Source of the DNA: Actinomycetota bacterium
Lineage (GTDB): Bacteria > Actinomycetota > Acidimicrobiia > IMCC26256 > JACDBD01
Length of the DNA: 18,907 bases
NCBI GenBank assembly: GCA_013695115.1
Contig: JACDBD010000363.1
Span: 1 to 18,907, forward strand
Direction: 5' to 3'
Shown: positions 1-7,467 of the stretch, one piece after another
Numbering within the stretch: position 1 is the stretch's first letter
How the letters are laid out: each line of letters begins with the position of its first letter
Notes under the pieces: generated by a model
The model's input: the letters and a program-made list of their open reading frames with translations, nothing else
What the model was told of the DNA's origin: nothing
Database searches by the model: none
Program-made: the position numbers and the translations under genes

Positions 1-1641
1 ATGCTCGAGAGCACCATGCAGGACTTCCCGCTGACGATCGGGATGGTCCTCCAGCACGGCCGCAGCGTCTGCTGCGACAGTGAAGTCGTCACCTTCGAGG
101 GCGAGACCAGCCGGCGGGCGACCTACGCCGATGTGGCCCAGCGGGCCGACCGCCTCGCCGGCGCGCTCACCCGGCTCGGGATCGAGGCCGGCGACCGGGT
201 CGGGACGTTCAGCTGGAACACCCAGGAGCACCTGGAGGCGTACTTCGCCATCCCGGGCATGGGCGCGGTGCTGCACACCCTCAACATCCGGCTGTTCCCC
301 GAGCTGCTCACCTACGTCGTGAACCACGCCGAGGACCGGGTCGTTCTCGTCGACGACACGCTCGTCCCCCTCCTCGCCAACGTGGCCGCCGATCTCAAGA
401 CAGTCGAGCACTTCGTCGTGGTCGGCGGTGGGGACGCCACCGCCCTGAGCGAGGCGGCGGCCGGCGCCGACGTCGTGCGCTACGAGGACCTGCTCGCGGC
501 GGAGGAGCCCGGATTCGCGTGGCCCGACGTCGACGAGCGCGCCGCCGCGGCGATGTGTTACACGAGCGGCACCACCGGCAACCCCAAGGGCGTCGTCTAC
601 TCGCACCGCTCGACGGTGCTGCACTCCATGGCCGCGTGCATGTCGACCGGCCTGGGGCTGAGCGAACGCGACCGGGTGCTGCCGATCGTGCCGATGTTCC
701 ACGCCAACGCGTGGGGGATCCCGTACGCGGCCTGGATGGCGGGCGCCAGCTTCCTCATGCCGTCCCGCTTCCTCCAGGCCGAGCCTCTGTGCAAGTTCAT
801 CGCGGCCGAGCGCCCGACGTTCTCGGGCGCGGTGCCGACGATCTGGGCCGACGTGCTGCGCTACAGCGAGGAGCACCCCGACGCCGTCGACCTGTCGTCG
901 TTGCGGATGATCGTCTGCGGCGGCTCGGCCGTCCCTCGCAGCCTCATGGAGAACTTCGAGTCGCGCCACGGCGTGAAGATCATCCAGGCGTGGGGCATGA
1001 CCGAGACCAGCCCCCTGGCGGCGGTGGCCTACCCGCCGTCCGACCACGAGCCGGACGACGAGATGTCGTGGCGGGTGAAGACCGGCCGGATCGTGGCCGG
1101 CGTCGAGCTGCGCATCGTTGACGACCAGGGCAAGCCCTTGCCGTGGGACGGCGACGCGGTCGGCGAGATCGAGGTGCGCGGGCCGTGGATCACCAGCAGC
1201 TACTACCGCGATCCGTCGCCGGAGAGGTTCGACGACGGCTGGCTCCGCACCGGCGACGTCGGGACCGTGAACGCCCGCGGCTTCATCCAGATCACCGACC
1301 GTGCGAAGGACGTCATCAAGTCAGGCGGGGAGTGGATCTCCTCGGTCGAGCTCGAGAACCATCTCATGGCGCACCCCGACGTCGTCGAGGCGAGCGTCAT
1401 CGGGATCCCCGACCCGCGGTGGGACGAGCGCCCGCTGGCGTGCGTCGTGCGGAAGCCGGACGCCGGCGTCGACGCGGCAGCGTTGCGCGACTTCCTCGGT
1501 GACAAGGTCGCCAAGTGGCAGCTGCCCGAGCGGTGGGCGTTCATCGACGAAGTGCCGAAGACGAGCGTGGGCAAGTTCGACAAGAAGGTGCTCCGGGCCC
1601 GCCACTCGTCGGGCGAGCTCGAGGTCGAGGAGCTCGCCTAG
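1..1641 (+). CDS. Medium/long-chain acyl-CoA ligase (AMP-binding, class I adenylate-forming)
   Basis: This enzyme activates a fatty or other carboxylic acid with ATP, through an acyl-adenylate, to its CoA thioester in the cytoplasm. The 546-residue protein has the full motif set of the family. The P-loop-like motif YTSGTTGNPKGV lies near residue 187, and WGMTETSP near 331. The hinge region reads DDGWLRTGDVG, followed by RAKDVIKSGGEWISS. The C-terminal KTSVGKFDKK carries the catalytic lysine at about residue 525. Length is normal for a complete ligase. The ATG at base 1 gives a typical family N-terminus, with an in-frame ATG at base 16 as the alternative, but nothing upstream is visible. The next gene starts 3 nt after the stop, so the two are probably cotranscribed. 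Acyl-CoA enzymes further along (4591-5805) fit a lipid-catabolic setting. The exact substrate cannot be read from the sequence. Confidence 0.93.
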   Translation: MLESTMQDFPLTIGMVLQHGRSVCCDSEVVTFEGETSRRATYADVAQRADRLAGALTRLGIEAGDRVGTFSWNTQEHLEAYFAIPGMGAVLHTLNIRLFPELLTYVVNHAEDRVVLVDDTLVPLLANVAADLKTVEHFVVVGGGDATALSEAAAGADVVRYEDLLAAEEPGFAWPDVDERAAAAMCYTSGTTGNPKGVVYSHRSTVLHSMAACMSTGLGLSERDRVLPIVPMFHANAWGIPYAAWMAGASFLMPSRFLQAEPLCKFIAAERPTFSGAVPTIWADVLRYSEEHPDAVDLSSLRMIVCGGSAVPRSLMENFESRHGVKIIQAWGMTETSPLAAVAYPPSDHEPDDEMSWRVKTGRIVAGVELRIVDDQGKPLPWDGDAVGEIEVRGPWITSSYYRDPSPERFDDGWLRTGDVGTVNARGFIQITDRAKDVIKSGGEWISSVELENHLMAHPDVVEASVIGIPDPRWDERPLACVVRKPDAGVDAAALRDFLGDKVAKWQLPERWAFIDEVPKTSVGKFDKKVLRARHSSGELEVEELA

Positions 1642-1644
1642 CCA

Positions 1645-3633
1645 GTGCACGTGATCGCAGCTGACTCGCTCCGGGACCTCATTACTGGCACCTTCTTCCT
1701 CACGCTCCCCGGCGTCCTCCTACTGTCGTGGATCACCGGCCGGCTCCTGGGCGTGCGTCGCTCGTGGGGCACGACGGTGGCGGCCGCTGTCCTGGGCTGG
1801 GGCGGCGGCGTGGCGCTGTCGTTCGTGATCGCAAGCGACCGGGCCGATCCGGCCAAGGGCTTCACCCGCAACATCTTCTTGTTCTCCGCCCTCGGCGTGA
1901 TGTCGATGTCGGTATGGCTCGAGCTCCTGGCCCGCCCGGGCACGCTCGCCAAGGCCCAGAGCGGCTTCACCTCCATCCCGCGGCCGCTGCGGGCGCTGCG
2001 CCGCCGGGGCCAGCGGGTCAGCCGCTACGCCCAGATCACCCGCATCGCGATGCGCAACGGCCTCGGCCCCGGCCTCGGCCTCGCCCGTCAGGACGACGAC
2101 GCCGTCGATGGCAAGGCGCCGCTGGCGCGGCGGCTCCGTCACGCGCTCGAAGAGGGCGGCGGGATGTTCGTGAAGATGGGCCAGGTCCTCTCGACCCGCC
2201 CCGACCTCGTGTCCCCGACGGTGGCCGACGAGCTGTCGCACCTCCAGGACCACGTTGCGCCGGCGCCGCCCGACGCGGTGCGGGAGCTGCTCCAGGAGGA
2301 GCTGGGAGCGCCGGTCGACGAGGTCTTCGCCGAGTTCGACTGGGAGCCGGTGGCGGCGGCGTCCATCGGGCAGGCGTACCGGGCGCAGCTGCACGGTGGG
2401 CAACCGGTTATCGTGAAGGTGCAGCGACCCGGGGTCGGCGAGGCGGTCGAGCGCGACCTCCAGGTCCTCGACCAGCTCGCTCATACGGTCGAGGAGCGCA
2501 CCACGTGGGCAGCCGACTACGGCGTCGTCGAGCTCACGACCGAGTTCTCCGACCGGCTGCGCGAGGAGCTCGACTTCCGCATCGAGGCCCGCAACGCCGC
2601 GGACATCAGCGCCAACCTCACCGACTTCCCGAACGTGCAGGTGCCGGTGGTGTACCCGGACCTCACGACTTCACGCGTGCTGGTGATGGAGTGGCTCGAC
2701 GGCGTGAGCGTGCGCGACGGCGACCGCCTCGATGAGCTCGGCGTCGACCGCAACGAGATGGCGGGATATCTGCTGCGGTGCATGCTCGACCAGATGCTGG
2801 TCGACGGCGACTTCCACGCCGATCCGCATCCCGGCAACGTCATGGTGCTGGGCGACGGGCGCGTCGGTCTCATCGACTTCGGCGCCGCCAGCCGTCTCGA
2901 CCCGATGCAGCAGGCCGCCCTGCGTGACCTGATGCTGGGGGTCGCCCAGCGCGACCCCGAGCTGCTTCGACAAGCGGTGCTCCAGGTGGCGACCCTGCGG
3001 CGCATCGTCGAGGATGACGAGCTCGAGCGCGCCCTCGCCCGGTTCATGGGTCGCCATCTCGCGCCGGGGATGACGCCCGACGCGGCGATGTTCAACGACC
3101 TGCTCCAGCTGTTCTTCACCTACGGGATCAGCGTGGCGCCCGAGTTGAGCACTTTCTTCCGGGCGCTCATCACCTTGGACGGGACGCTGACGACGTTGTC
3201 ACCGGGCTACCCGACCATCGACGAAGCCCAGAAGGTCGCGACCGAGTGGATGCGCGAGCGGGTGACACCGGAGACGCTCCAGGAGGCGGCCAAGAGCGAG
3301 CTGATCCGGATGGCGCCGCTGCTGCGGCGACTGCCCCGGCACGTCGACCGGCTGGCGACGTCGATCGAGCGCGGAAACCTGCGGGCGCGCGTCAGCTTGT
3401 TCTCGGACGAGCGCGACGTGCGCTTCGTGACCAAGCTGGTGAACCGGGCGATCCTGGCGCTGATGGGGGGCTTCGTCGGCCTGGTCGGCGTGTTCCTGGT
3501 CGGCACGACCGGCGGCCCGTCTTTCGCCGGTGAGACCACCCTGTACGAGTTCTTCGGCTACTTCAGCCTGTTCTGCAGCGTCGTGCTCATCATGCGGGTG
3601 ACCGTGGCGGTGCTGCACGACGGGCTCAACTAG
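1645..3633 (+). CDS. ABC1/UbiB/AarF-family atypical kinase with membrane segments at both ends
   Basis: This 662-residue protein belongs to the ABC1 (AarF/UbiB/ADCK) atypical kinase family. In other organisms these proteins support quinone or isoprenoid-lipid metabolism, probably by ATP binding or hydrolysis. Visible family signatures are KMGQVLSTRPDL (about residue 175, the KxGQ motif), the alanine-rich loop AAASIGQAY, the lysine strand VIVKVQRPG (about 255), FHADPHPGN (about 390) and LIDFGAA (about 410). Two hydrophobic segments close the C-terminus (about 600-620 and 632-658), as is common in the family. Three more sit in the first 100 residues, which is less usual. The GTG start at 1645 follows the ligase stop by 3 nt, with GAGGAG at 1627-1632 as a rather distant ribosome-binding site. 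A GTG at 1651 is the alternative start. The target lipid or quinone is unknown; in an actinobacterium menaquinone would be the default guess. Confidence 0.9.
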   Translation: MHVIAADSLRDLITGTFFLTLPGVLLLSWITGRLLGVRRSWGTTVAAAVLGWGGGVALSFVIASDRADPAKGFTRNIFLFSALGVMSMSVWLELLARPGTLAKAQSGFTSIPRPLRALRRRGQRVSRYAQITRIAMRNGLGPGLGLARQDDDAVDGKAPLARRLRHALEEGGGMFVKMGQVLSTRPDLVSPTVADELSHLQDHVAPAPPDAVRELLQEELGAPVDEVFAEFDWEPVAAASIGQAYRAQLHGGQPVIVKVQRPGVGEAVERDLQVLDQLAHTVEERTTWAADYGVVELTTEFSDRLREELDFRIEARNAADISANLTDFPNVQVPVVYPDLTTSRVLVMEWLDGVSVRDGDRLDELGVDRNEMAGYLLRCMLDQMLVDGDFHADPHPGNVMVLGDGRVGLIDFGAASRLDPMQQAALRDLMLGVAQRDPELLRQAVLQVATLRRIVEDDELERALARFMGRHLAPGMTPDAAMFNDLLQLFFTYGISVAPELSTFFRALITLDGTLTTLSPGYPTIDEAQKVATEWMRERVTPETLQEAAKSELIRMAPLLRRLPRHVDRLATSIERGNLRARVSLFSDERDVRFVTKLVNRAILALMGGFVGLVGVFLVGTTGGPSFAGETTLYEFFGYFSLFCSVVLIMRVTVAVLHDGLN

Positions 3634-3647
3634 TTCTACTTTCAGTT

Positions 3648-3692
3648 CTGGCGCGTGAAACGCGCCGCAAACCAGCGCGTTCCACGCGCCAG
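3648..3692. terminator. Inverted repeat between convergent genes, probable bidirectional terminator
   Basis: Two 17-nt arms (3648-3664 and 3676-3692) pair at 16 of 17 positions around an 11-nt loop. The single mismatch is A3658 with C3682 in the + transcript. In the - strand transcript the same pair is U-G, so the stem is continuous in that direction. It sits alone in the 67-bp gap between the convergent stops at 3633 and 3701. No U-tract follows on either side, so termination by the hairpin alone is likely rather than certain. Confidence 0.65.
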
Positions 3693-3700
3693 TTCGGCTC

Positions 3701-4594
3701 TTAGTTCTGTAGGCCCAGTACCTCGTCGGCCACTTCGCTCAGCTCTTCGGCCCAGCTCGTCGGCTCGTGGGCGGGCACGAGCACGAGCTTGGAGAACCCG
3801 TGCTCGAGGAAGCACTCCAGGTGCGTGCGCACCGCCGGGAGGCCGACGGGGATCAGCTCCTTGGGGTCGAGCCCGGGCCGACGGGCGCCGATCGCGGCCG
3901 AGAGCAGCTCTGGGATCTCGTCGCGTACGTAGATAACCAACGCGCCGAAGTGCTCGACCTCGATCTCTCTGTCGGCCTCGGCCGCGGCCTCCTCGACCAG
4001 CACGCGTCCCGCCGCGACCTCGGCCGGGGTCGAGAAGCTCGGCAGCCACCCGTCGCCCAGGCGGCCTACGCGCCGCAGCTCGCTCTTGGCCCGCCCGCCC
4101 AGCCAGACGTCGAGCGGCTGCTGCACCGGCTTCGGTCGTACCGAGAGGCCGCGGTACGAGAACCGGGGGCCGTCGTGGTCGACGTCGTCCTCGGTCCACA
4201 TGCGCCGGATGAGCGGCAGGGCCTCGTCGAACCAGGCGGCGCGGTCCTCGCGCGCGACCCCGAACGCCTGTTGCTCGCGCGGGTCGGCGATCCCGAGGCC
4301 GAACGCGGGGAGGGTCCGCCCGCCCGAGAGCCGGTCGAGGCTGGCCCACTCCTTGGCGACGAGCGCGGGGTTGCGACCGGGGAGGACCTGCACGCTCGTG
4401 CCCAGCTTGAGCTTGGTGGTGCGACCGGCCGCGAACGCGAGCCCGACGAGCGGGTCGGGCGCGTCGCCGGTGAGCCGCTCCGACAGCCACAACGAGTCGA
4501 ACCCGTTCGATTCGAGCGAGTCGACCAGCTCGGGCAGCGTGCCGTCCTTGCGCAGCCCCTGGACGCCGAGGCCGTACCCGATCCGTACCTTCAC
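3701..4594 (-). CDS. LLM-class (luciferase-like) F420-dependent-type oxidoreductase
   Basis: This 297-residue protein has the luciferase-like monooxygenase fold (TIM barrel) of enzymes that use F420 or FMN. It starts MKVRIGYGLG, followed by a SLWLSERL segment, then LKLGTSVQVLPGRNPALVAKE and the typical LSGGRTLPAFGLG. It ends with the PAVRTHLECFLEHGFSKLVLVP segment that is usual in actinobacterial F420 members. The open frame runs far upstream, but residues before MKVRIG overlap the dehydrogenase gene and are not family-like. The GTG at 4594 is the natural start, because its bases overlap the dehydrogenase TGA (4591-4593) as GTGA. It is therefore the second gene of a translationally coupled pair. 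F420 use is inferred from family and taxon. The substrate is unknown; coupling to an acyl-CoA dehydrogenase suggests a redox step on a lipid or steroid acid. Confidence 0.88.
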   Translation of the reverse strand: MKVRIGYGLGVQGLRKDGTLPELVDSLESNGFDSLWLSERLTGDAPDPLVGLAFAAGRTTKLKLGTSVQVLPGRNPALVAKEWASLDRLSGGRTLPAFGLGIADPREQQAFGVAREDRAAWFDEALPLIRRMWTEDDVDHDGPRFSYRGLSVRPKPVQQPLDVWLGGRAKSELRRVGRLGDGWLPSFSTPAEVAAGRVLVEEAAAEADREIEVEHFGALVIYVRDEIPELLSAAIGARRPGLDPKELIPVGLPAVRTHLECFLEHGFSKLVLVPAHEPTSWAEELSEVADEVLGLQN

Positions 4595-5805
4595 GACCGC
4601 AGGTGCTCGTACTGCCGCAGCTCCCGCCGGGCGATCTGCTGCTTGTGCACCTCGTCGGGCCCGTCGACCAGGTGGAGGGTGCGGGCGTGCGCGTACATCG
4701 CCGCCAGTGGCCAGTCGTCGGAGACGCCCGCGCCGCCGAAGAGTTGGATCGCACGGTCGATCACGGTGGTCGCGACCCGCGCCGCCACGACCTTGATCGC
4801 GGCGATCTCGAACCGGGCGCCCTTGTTGCCGACCGTGTCCATCAGCCAGGCGGCCTTGAGCGTGAGGAGGCGGGCCTGCTCGATCTCGATTCGTGATTCG
4901 GCGACCCGGTCCTGCACCACGCCCTGCTCTGCCAACGGCTTGCCGAACGGCGCCCGCATCTGCGAGCGCATGCACATGAGCTCGAGCGCCTTCTCGGCGA
5001 GCCCGATGGCCCGCATGCAGTGGTGGATGCGGCCGGGACCGAGGCGGGCCTGGGCGATCGAGAACCCGCCGCCCTCCTCGCCCAGCAGGCTCGACGCCGG
5101 CAGCCGCACGTCCTGGTAGAGCGTCTCGCAATGGCCGCCGCCGGCGTCGTGGCCGAACACCGGCAGGGTGCGCACGACCTTGACCCCGGGCGCGTCGAAC
5201 GGCACCAGGATCATCGAGTGGCGGTGGTACGGATCGGCGTCCGGGTTCGACACGCCCAGCAGGACCGCCACCTTGCAGCGGTCGGACGCCGCGCCGCTCG
5301 TCCACCACTTGTGGGCGTTCACGATGTAGTGGTCGCCGTCGGGCTCGATGCGGCTCTGGATGTTGGTGGCGTCCGAGCTCGCCACCCACGGCTCGGTCAT
5401 CGCGAAGCACGACCGGATCTCGCCGTTGAGCAGCGGCACCAGCCACTCGTCCTGCTGCTCGGGCGTCCCGAACTCGGCCAGGATCTCCATGTTGCCGGTG
5501 TCGGGGGCAGCGCAGTTGGTGGCCTCGCCGGTCAGCAGGCTCTTGCCCATCATCTCGCACAGCGGCGCGTAGTCGAGGTTGGACAGGCCCGCGCCCCACT
5601 TCTCGTTCGGGAGGAAGAGGTTCCACAGCCCCCGCTTGCGCGCCTCGGCCTTCAACTCCTCCATCACCGGCGGGTGGAAGTGGGGATCACCCGACGCCGC
5701 CACCTGCTCCTGGTACACCGGTCCGGCGGGGTCGACGTGCGTCCGGATGAAGTCGCCCAGCTTCTCCTGAAGCTCGAGCGACCGACTGCCGTACTCAAAC
5801 TCCAT
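4591..5805 (-). CDS. Acyl-CoA dehydrogenase (ACAD10/11-like)
   Basis: This FAD-dependent enzyme would introduce a 2,3-double bond into an acyl-CoA. The 404-residue protein shows the family core: CFAMTEPWVASSDATNIQ (FAD/substrate loop), HKWWTSGA, a long helical part with RMQAPFGKPL-like text (RSQMRAPFGKPLAEQG) and QLFGGAGVSDDWPLA. Near residue 381 the sequence DGPDEVHKQQIARREL lines up with the EGTxQI region of medium-chain dehydrogenases. An aspartate there replaces the usual glutamate base, as in the ACAD10/11 branch. It heads a two-gene unit and overlaps the LLM oxidoreductase by 4 nt. The ATG at 5805 has the hexamer TAGGGT six bases upstream on the - strand, so the mRNA is probably leaderless. 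The physiological substrate cannot be told. Confidence 0.93.
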   Translation of the reverse strand: MEFEYGSRSLELQEKLGDFIRTHVDPAGPVYQEQVAASGDPHFHPPVMEELKAEARKRGLWNLFLPNEKWGAGLSNLDYAPLCEMMGKSLLTGEATNCAAPDTGNMEILAEFGTPEQQDEWLVPLLNGEIRSCFAMTEPWVASSDATNIQSRIEPDGDHYIVNAHKWWTSGAASDRCKVAVLLGVSNPDADPYHRHSMILVPFDAPGVKVVRTLPVFGHDAGGGHCETLYQDVRLPASSLLGEEGGGFSIAQARLGPGRIHHCMRAIGLAEKALELMCMRSQMRAPFGKPLAEQGVVQDRVAESRIEIEQARLLTLKAAWLMDTVGNKGARFEIAAIKVVAARVATTVIDRAIQLFGGAGVSDDWPLAAMYAHARTLHLVDGPDEVHKQQIARRELRQYEHLRS

Positions 5806-5811
5806 GGCCGC

Positions 5812-5817
5812 ACCCTA
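5812..5817 (-). promoter_or_regulatory. -10 element TAGGGT of a leaderless promoter
   Basis: Read on the - strand, TAGGGT is followed by 6 nt and then the ATG of the acyl-CoA dehydrogenase at 5805. This matches the TANNNT -10 consensus and the spacing that places transcription start at the start codon. No Shine-Dalgarno sequence lies in the gap. Confidence 0.6.
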
Positions 5818-5845
5818 CCCAAGGCATCCGCGCCGGGCTTCGGCG

Positions 5846-5851
5846 TAGAAA
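5846..5851 (+). promoter_or_regulatory. Possible -10 element TAGAAA upstream of the glycosyltransferase
   Basis: TAGAAA followed by 7 nt leads into the GTG at 5859, consistent with a leaderless start, although the sixth base is A instead of T. The inverted repeat CGCCG/CGGCG (5831-5835 and 5841-5845) lies just upstream, between the two divergent -10 elements. It could be an operator or chance in GC-rich DNA. Confidence 0.4.
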
Positions 5852-5858
5852 TACCCTT

Positions 5859-6965
5859 GTGAAGCTCGACTTCGCGACCGGGTTGCTCGCGGCGACGTGG
5901 GTCGTCGGGTGGCTGTTGTTCTGGCGGTTCCCGTCATTGCCCCCCGCCGGTCCGGCGCGCGAGCGGCGCATCTCGGTCGTGATCCCCGCCCGCAACGAGG
6001 CGGCCACCCTGCCGGGCCTGCTCGCCGCGCTCGAGCGTCAGACCATGCCCGCGGCCGAGGTCGTCGTGGTCGACGACCACTCCGACGACGACACCGGCGC
6101 GGTCGCGTTCACCGCCGGCGTCCAGGTGCTGCCCGCGCCCCCGCTCCCCGAGGGGTGGACGGGGAAGGCGTCGGCGTGCTGGTACGGCGCCCACCAGACC
6201 ACCGGTGACGTGCTCGTGTTCCTCGACGCCGACACCGAGCCCGCGCCCGATCTGCTGGTCCGTATCGTCGCCGAGCTCGATCGCCACGGCGGCCTCGTGT
6301 CGGTCGCGCCGTACCACCGGATGGCGCGGGCGTACGAGCGGCTGTCGGCGCTGTTCCACACGATCGCGGTCATGGGGATCGGCGCGGCCTCGGCCCGCCT
6401 CGGAGTCCCGATCACCGGCGCGTTCGGGCCCTGCCTCGCCTGCAGCCGCGCCAACTACACGAGCGTCGGTGGCCATGAGGCGGTCCGGAGCGCGGTCGCC
6501 GACGACATCGCGCTCGCGCGTGTGTTCCGCAGCGCCGGTCTGCCCGTGCACGTCGTCGCCGGGCGCGACGCGATCAGCTACCGGCTCTATCCGAACGGTG
6601 TTCGCCAGCTCGCCGACGGCTGGAGCAAGAACTTCGCCGCCGGCGCCGGCTCGACTCCCCCGGTGCGCTTCCTCCTAGTGATGGCGTGGGTCATCGGCCT
6701 CGGAACCGCCGCCCAGGTGCCGTTCCGATCCGCCCTCACCGCGCTGGCAGGATGGTCGTACCCCGGCATCCTGGGTTGGGTCGCCTACGCCGCGTTCGCC
6801 ACCCAACTCGCACTCATGTTGCGACCGCTCGGCAACTATTCGTGGGCGGCGCCCCTGTTCCCGGTGACCCTGGCGGTGTGGTTCATCATCTTCGTCCGGT
6901 CGATCGTGTGGACGATCCGCGGCACCGTGCGCTGGAAGGGCCGGGTCGTGCCGGTACGCCCGTGA
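5859..6965 (+). CDS. Family 2 glycosyltransferase, CrtQ-like, membrane-bound
   Basis: This protein probably transfers a sugar from a nucleotide donor to a lipid acceptor at the inner face of the membrane. The 368-residue protein has an N-terminal hydrophobic segment (about residues 5-22), then a GT-A fold: ISVVIPARNEAATLPGLL (38-55), VVDDHSDDDT (70-79), the text EGWTGKASACWYGA (98-111) and the metal-binding DAD at 123-125. Several hydrophobic stretches follow after residue 265. EGWTGKxxAC and the overall layout resemble CrtQ, the 4,4'-diaponeurosporenoate glycosyltransferase of staphyloxanthin synthesis. The next gene, overlapping by 4 nt, is CrtO-like, which supports this reading. GTG at 5859 is chosen because the -10-like TAGAAA precedes it by 7 nt and the protein starts well there. 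The true acceptor (carotenoid acid or another lipid) is not shown by the window. Confidence 0.85.
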   Translation: MKLDFATGLLAATWVVGWLLFWRFPSLPPAGPARERRISVVIPARNEAATLPGLLAALERQTMPAAEVVVVDDHSDDDTGAVAFTAGVQVLPAPPLPEGWTGKASACWYGAHQTTGDVLVFLDADTEPAPDLLVRIVAELDRHGGLVSVAPYHRMARAYERLSALFHTIAVMGIGAASARLGVPITGAFGPCLACSRANYTSVGGHEAVRSAVADDIALARVFRSAGLPVHVVAGRDAISYRLYPNGVRQLADGWSKNFAAGAGSTPPVRFLLVMAWVIGLGTAAQVPFRSALTALAGWSYPGILGWVAYAAFATQLALMLRPLGNYSWAAPLFPVTLAVWFIIFVRSIVWTIRGTVRWKGRVVPVRP

Positions 6966-7462
6966 GCGCGGCCGTGTTCGAGCGCCGCAACGTATGGCTC
7001 GCCGCCCTCGACGCCGGAGTGTGGGCGGGGTGGAGCGCGTTCGCCGGGTATCTCGCGCACCGTCTGTCGGTCGAGCGGCTGGGTCGCGACGGCTGGCTGT
7101 TCCGGTTGCGCCGCCAACCCGAGCGCGTCGCCCGTCGCTACGAACGCGTCTTGCGGATCAAACGGTGGAAGACGTTGCTGCCCGAAGCCGGCGACCTGTT
7201 CAAGGGTGGGTTCTCGAAGAAACGGATGCTGCGCCACGATCGCGCCTACTTGGAGCGGTTCGTGGTCGAAACCCGCCGCGCCGAGCTCACCCACTGGCTG
7301 ATCATGGCGGCGACCCCGTTCTTCTTCCTGTGGAACCCCTGGTGGCTGGGGCTGGCAATGCTCGCCTACGGCGTCGTTGCCAACGTCCCCTGCCTGCTGA
7401 CCCAGCGGTACAACCGCGCCCGGTTGCTGCGGATGCTCGACCGCCTCATCCTCGGTGCCTAA
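6962..7462 (+). CDS. CrtO-like glycosyl-carotenoid/lipid acyltransferase
   Basis: This 166-residue membrane protein resembles glycosyl-4,4'-diaponeurosporenoate acyltransferase (CrtO), which esterifies the sugar made by CrtQ. Supporting features are the length (family about 165), RIKRWKTLLPEAGDLFKGGF in the middle, ETRRAELTHW, a hydrophobic pair around PFFFLWNPWWLGLAMLAYGVVAN, and the C-terminal NVPCLLTQRYNRARL. The frame is open far upstream, but those residues only shadow the glycosyltransferase. GTG at 6962 overlaps its TGA as GTGA, so this is the real start and translation is coupled. No crtM, crtN or crtP is in view, so the pair may act on a carotenoid made elsewhere or on a different glycolipid. 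It is convergent with the SDR gene (stop at 7468), with only 5 nt between and no room for a separate terminator. Confidence 0.8.
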   Translation: MSAAVFERRNVWLAALDAGVWAGWSAFAGYLAHRLSVERLGRDGWLFRLRRQPERVARRYERVLRIKRWKTLLPEAGDLFKGGFSKKRMLRHDRAYLERFVVETRRAELTHWLIMAATPFFFLWNPWWLGLAMLAYGVVANVPCLLTQRYNRARLLRMLDRLILGA

Positions 7463-7467
7463 TGCAG

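Noticed and set aside
4603..5862. Long + strand open frames opposite the acyl-CoA dehydrogenase and LLM genes
   Set aside because: They mirror high-GC coding on the other strand; the translations are low-complexity and lack domains, whereas the - strand proteins have complete family motifs.
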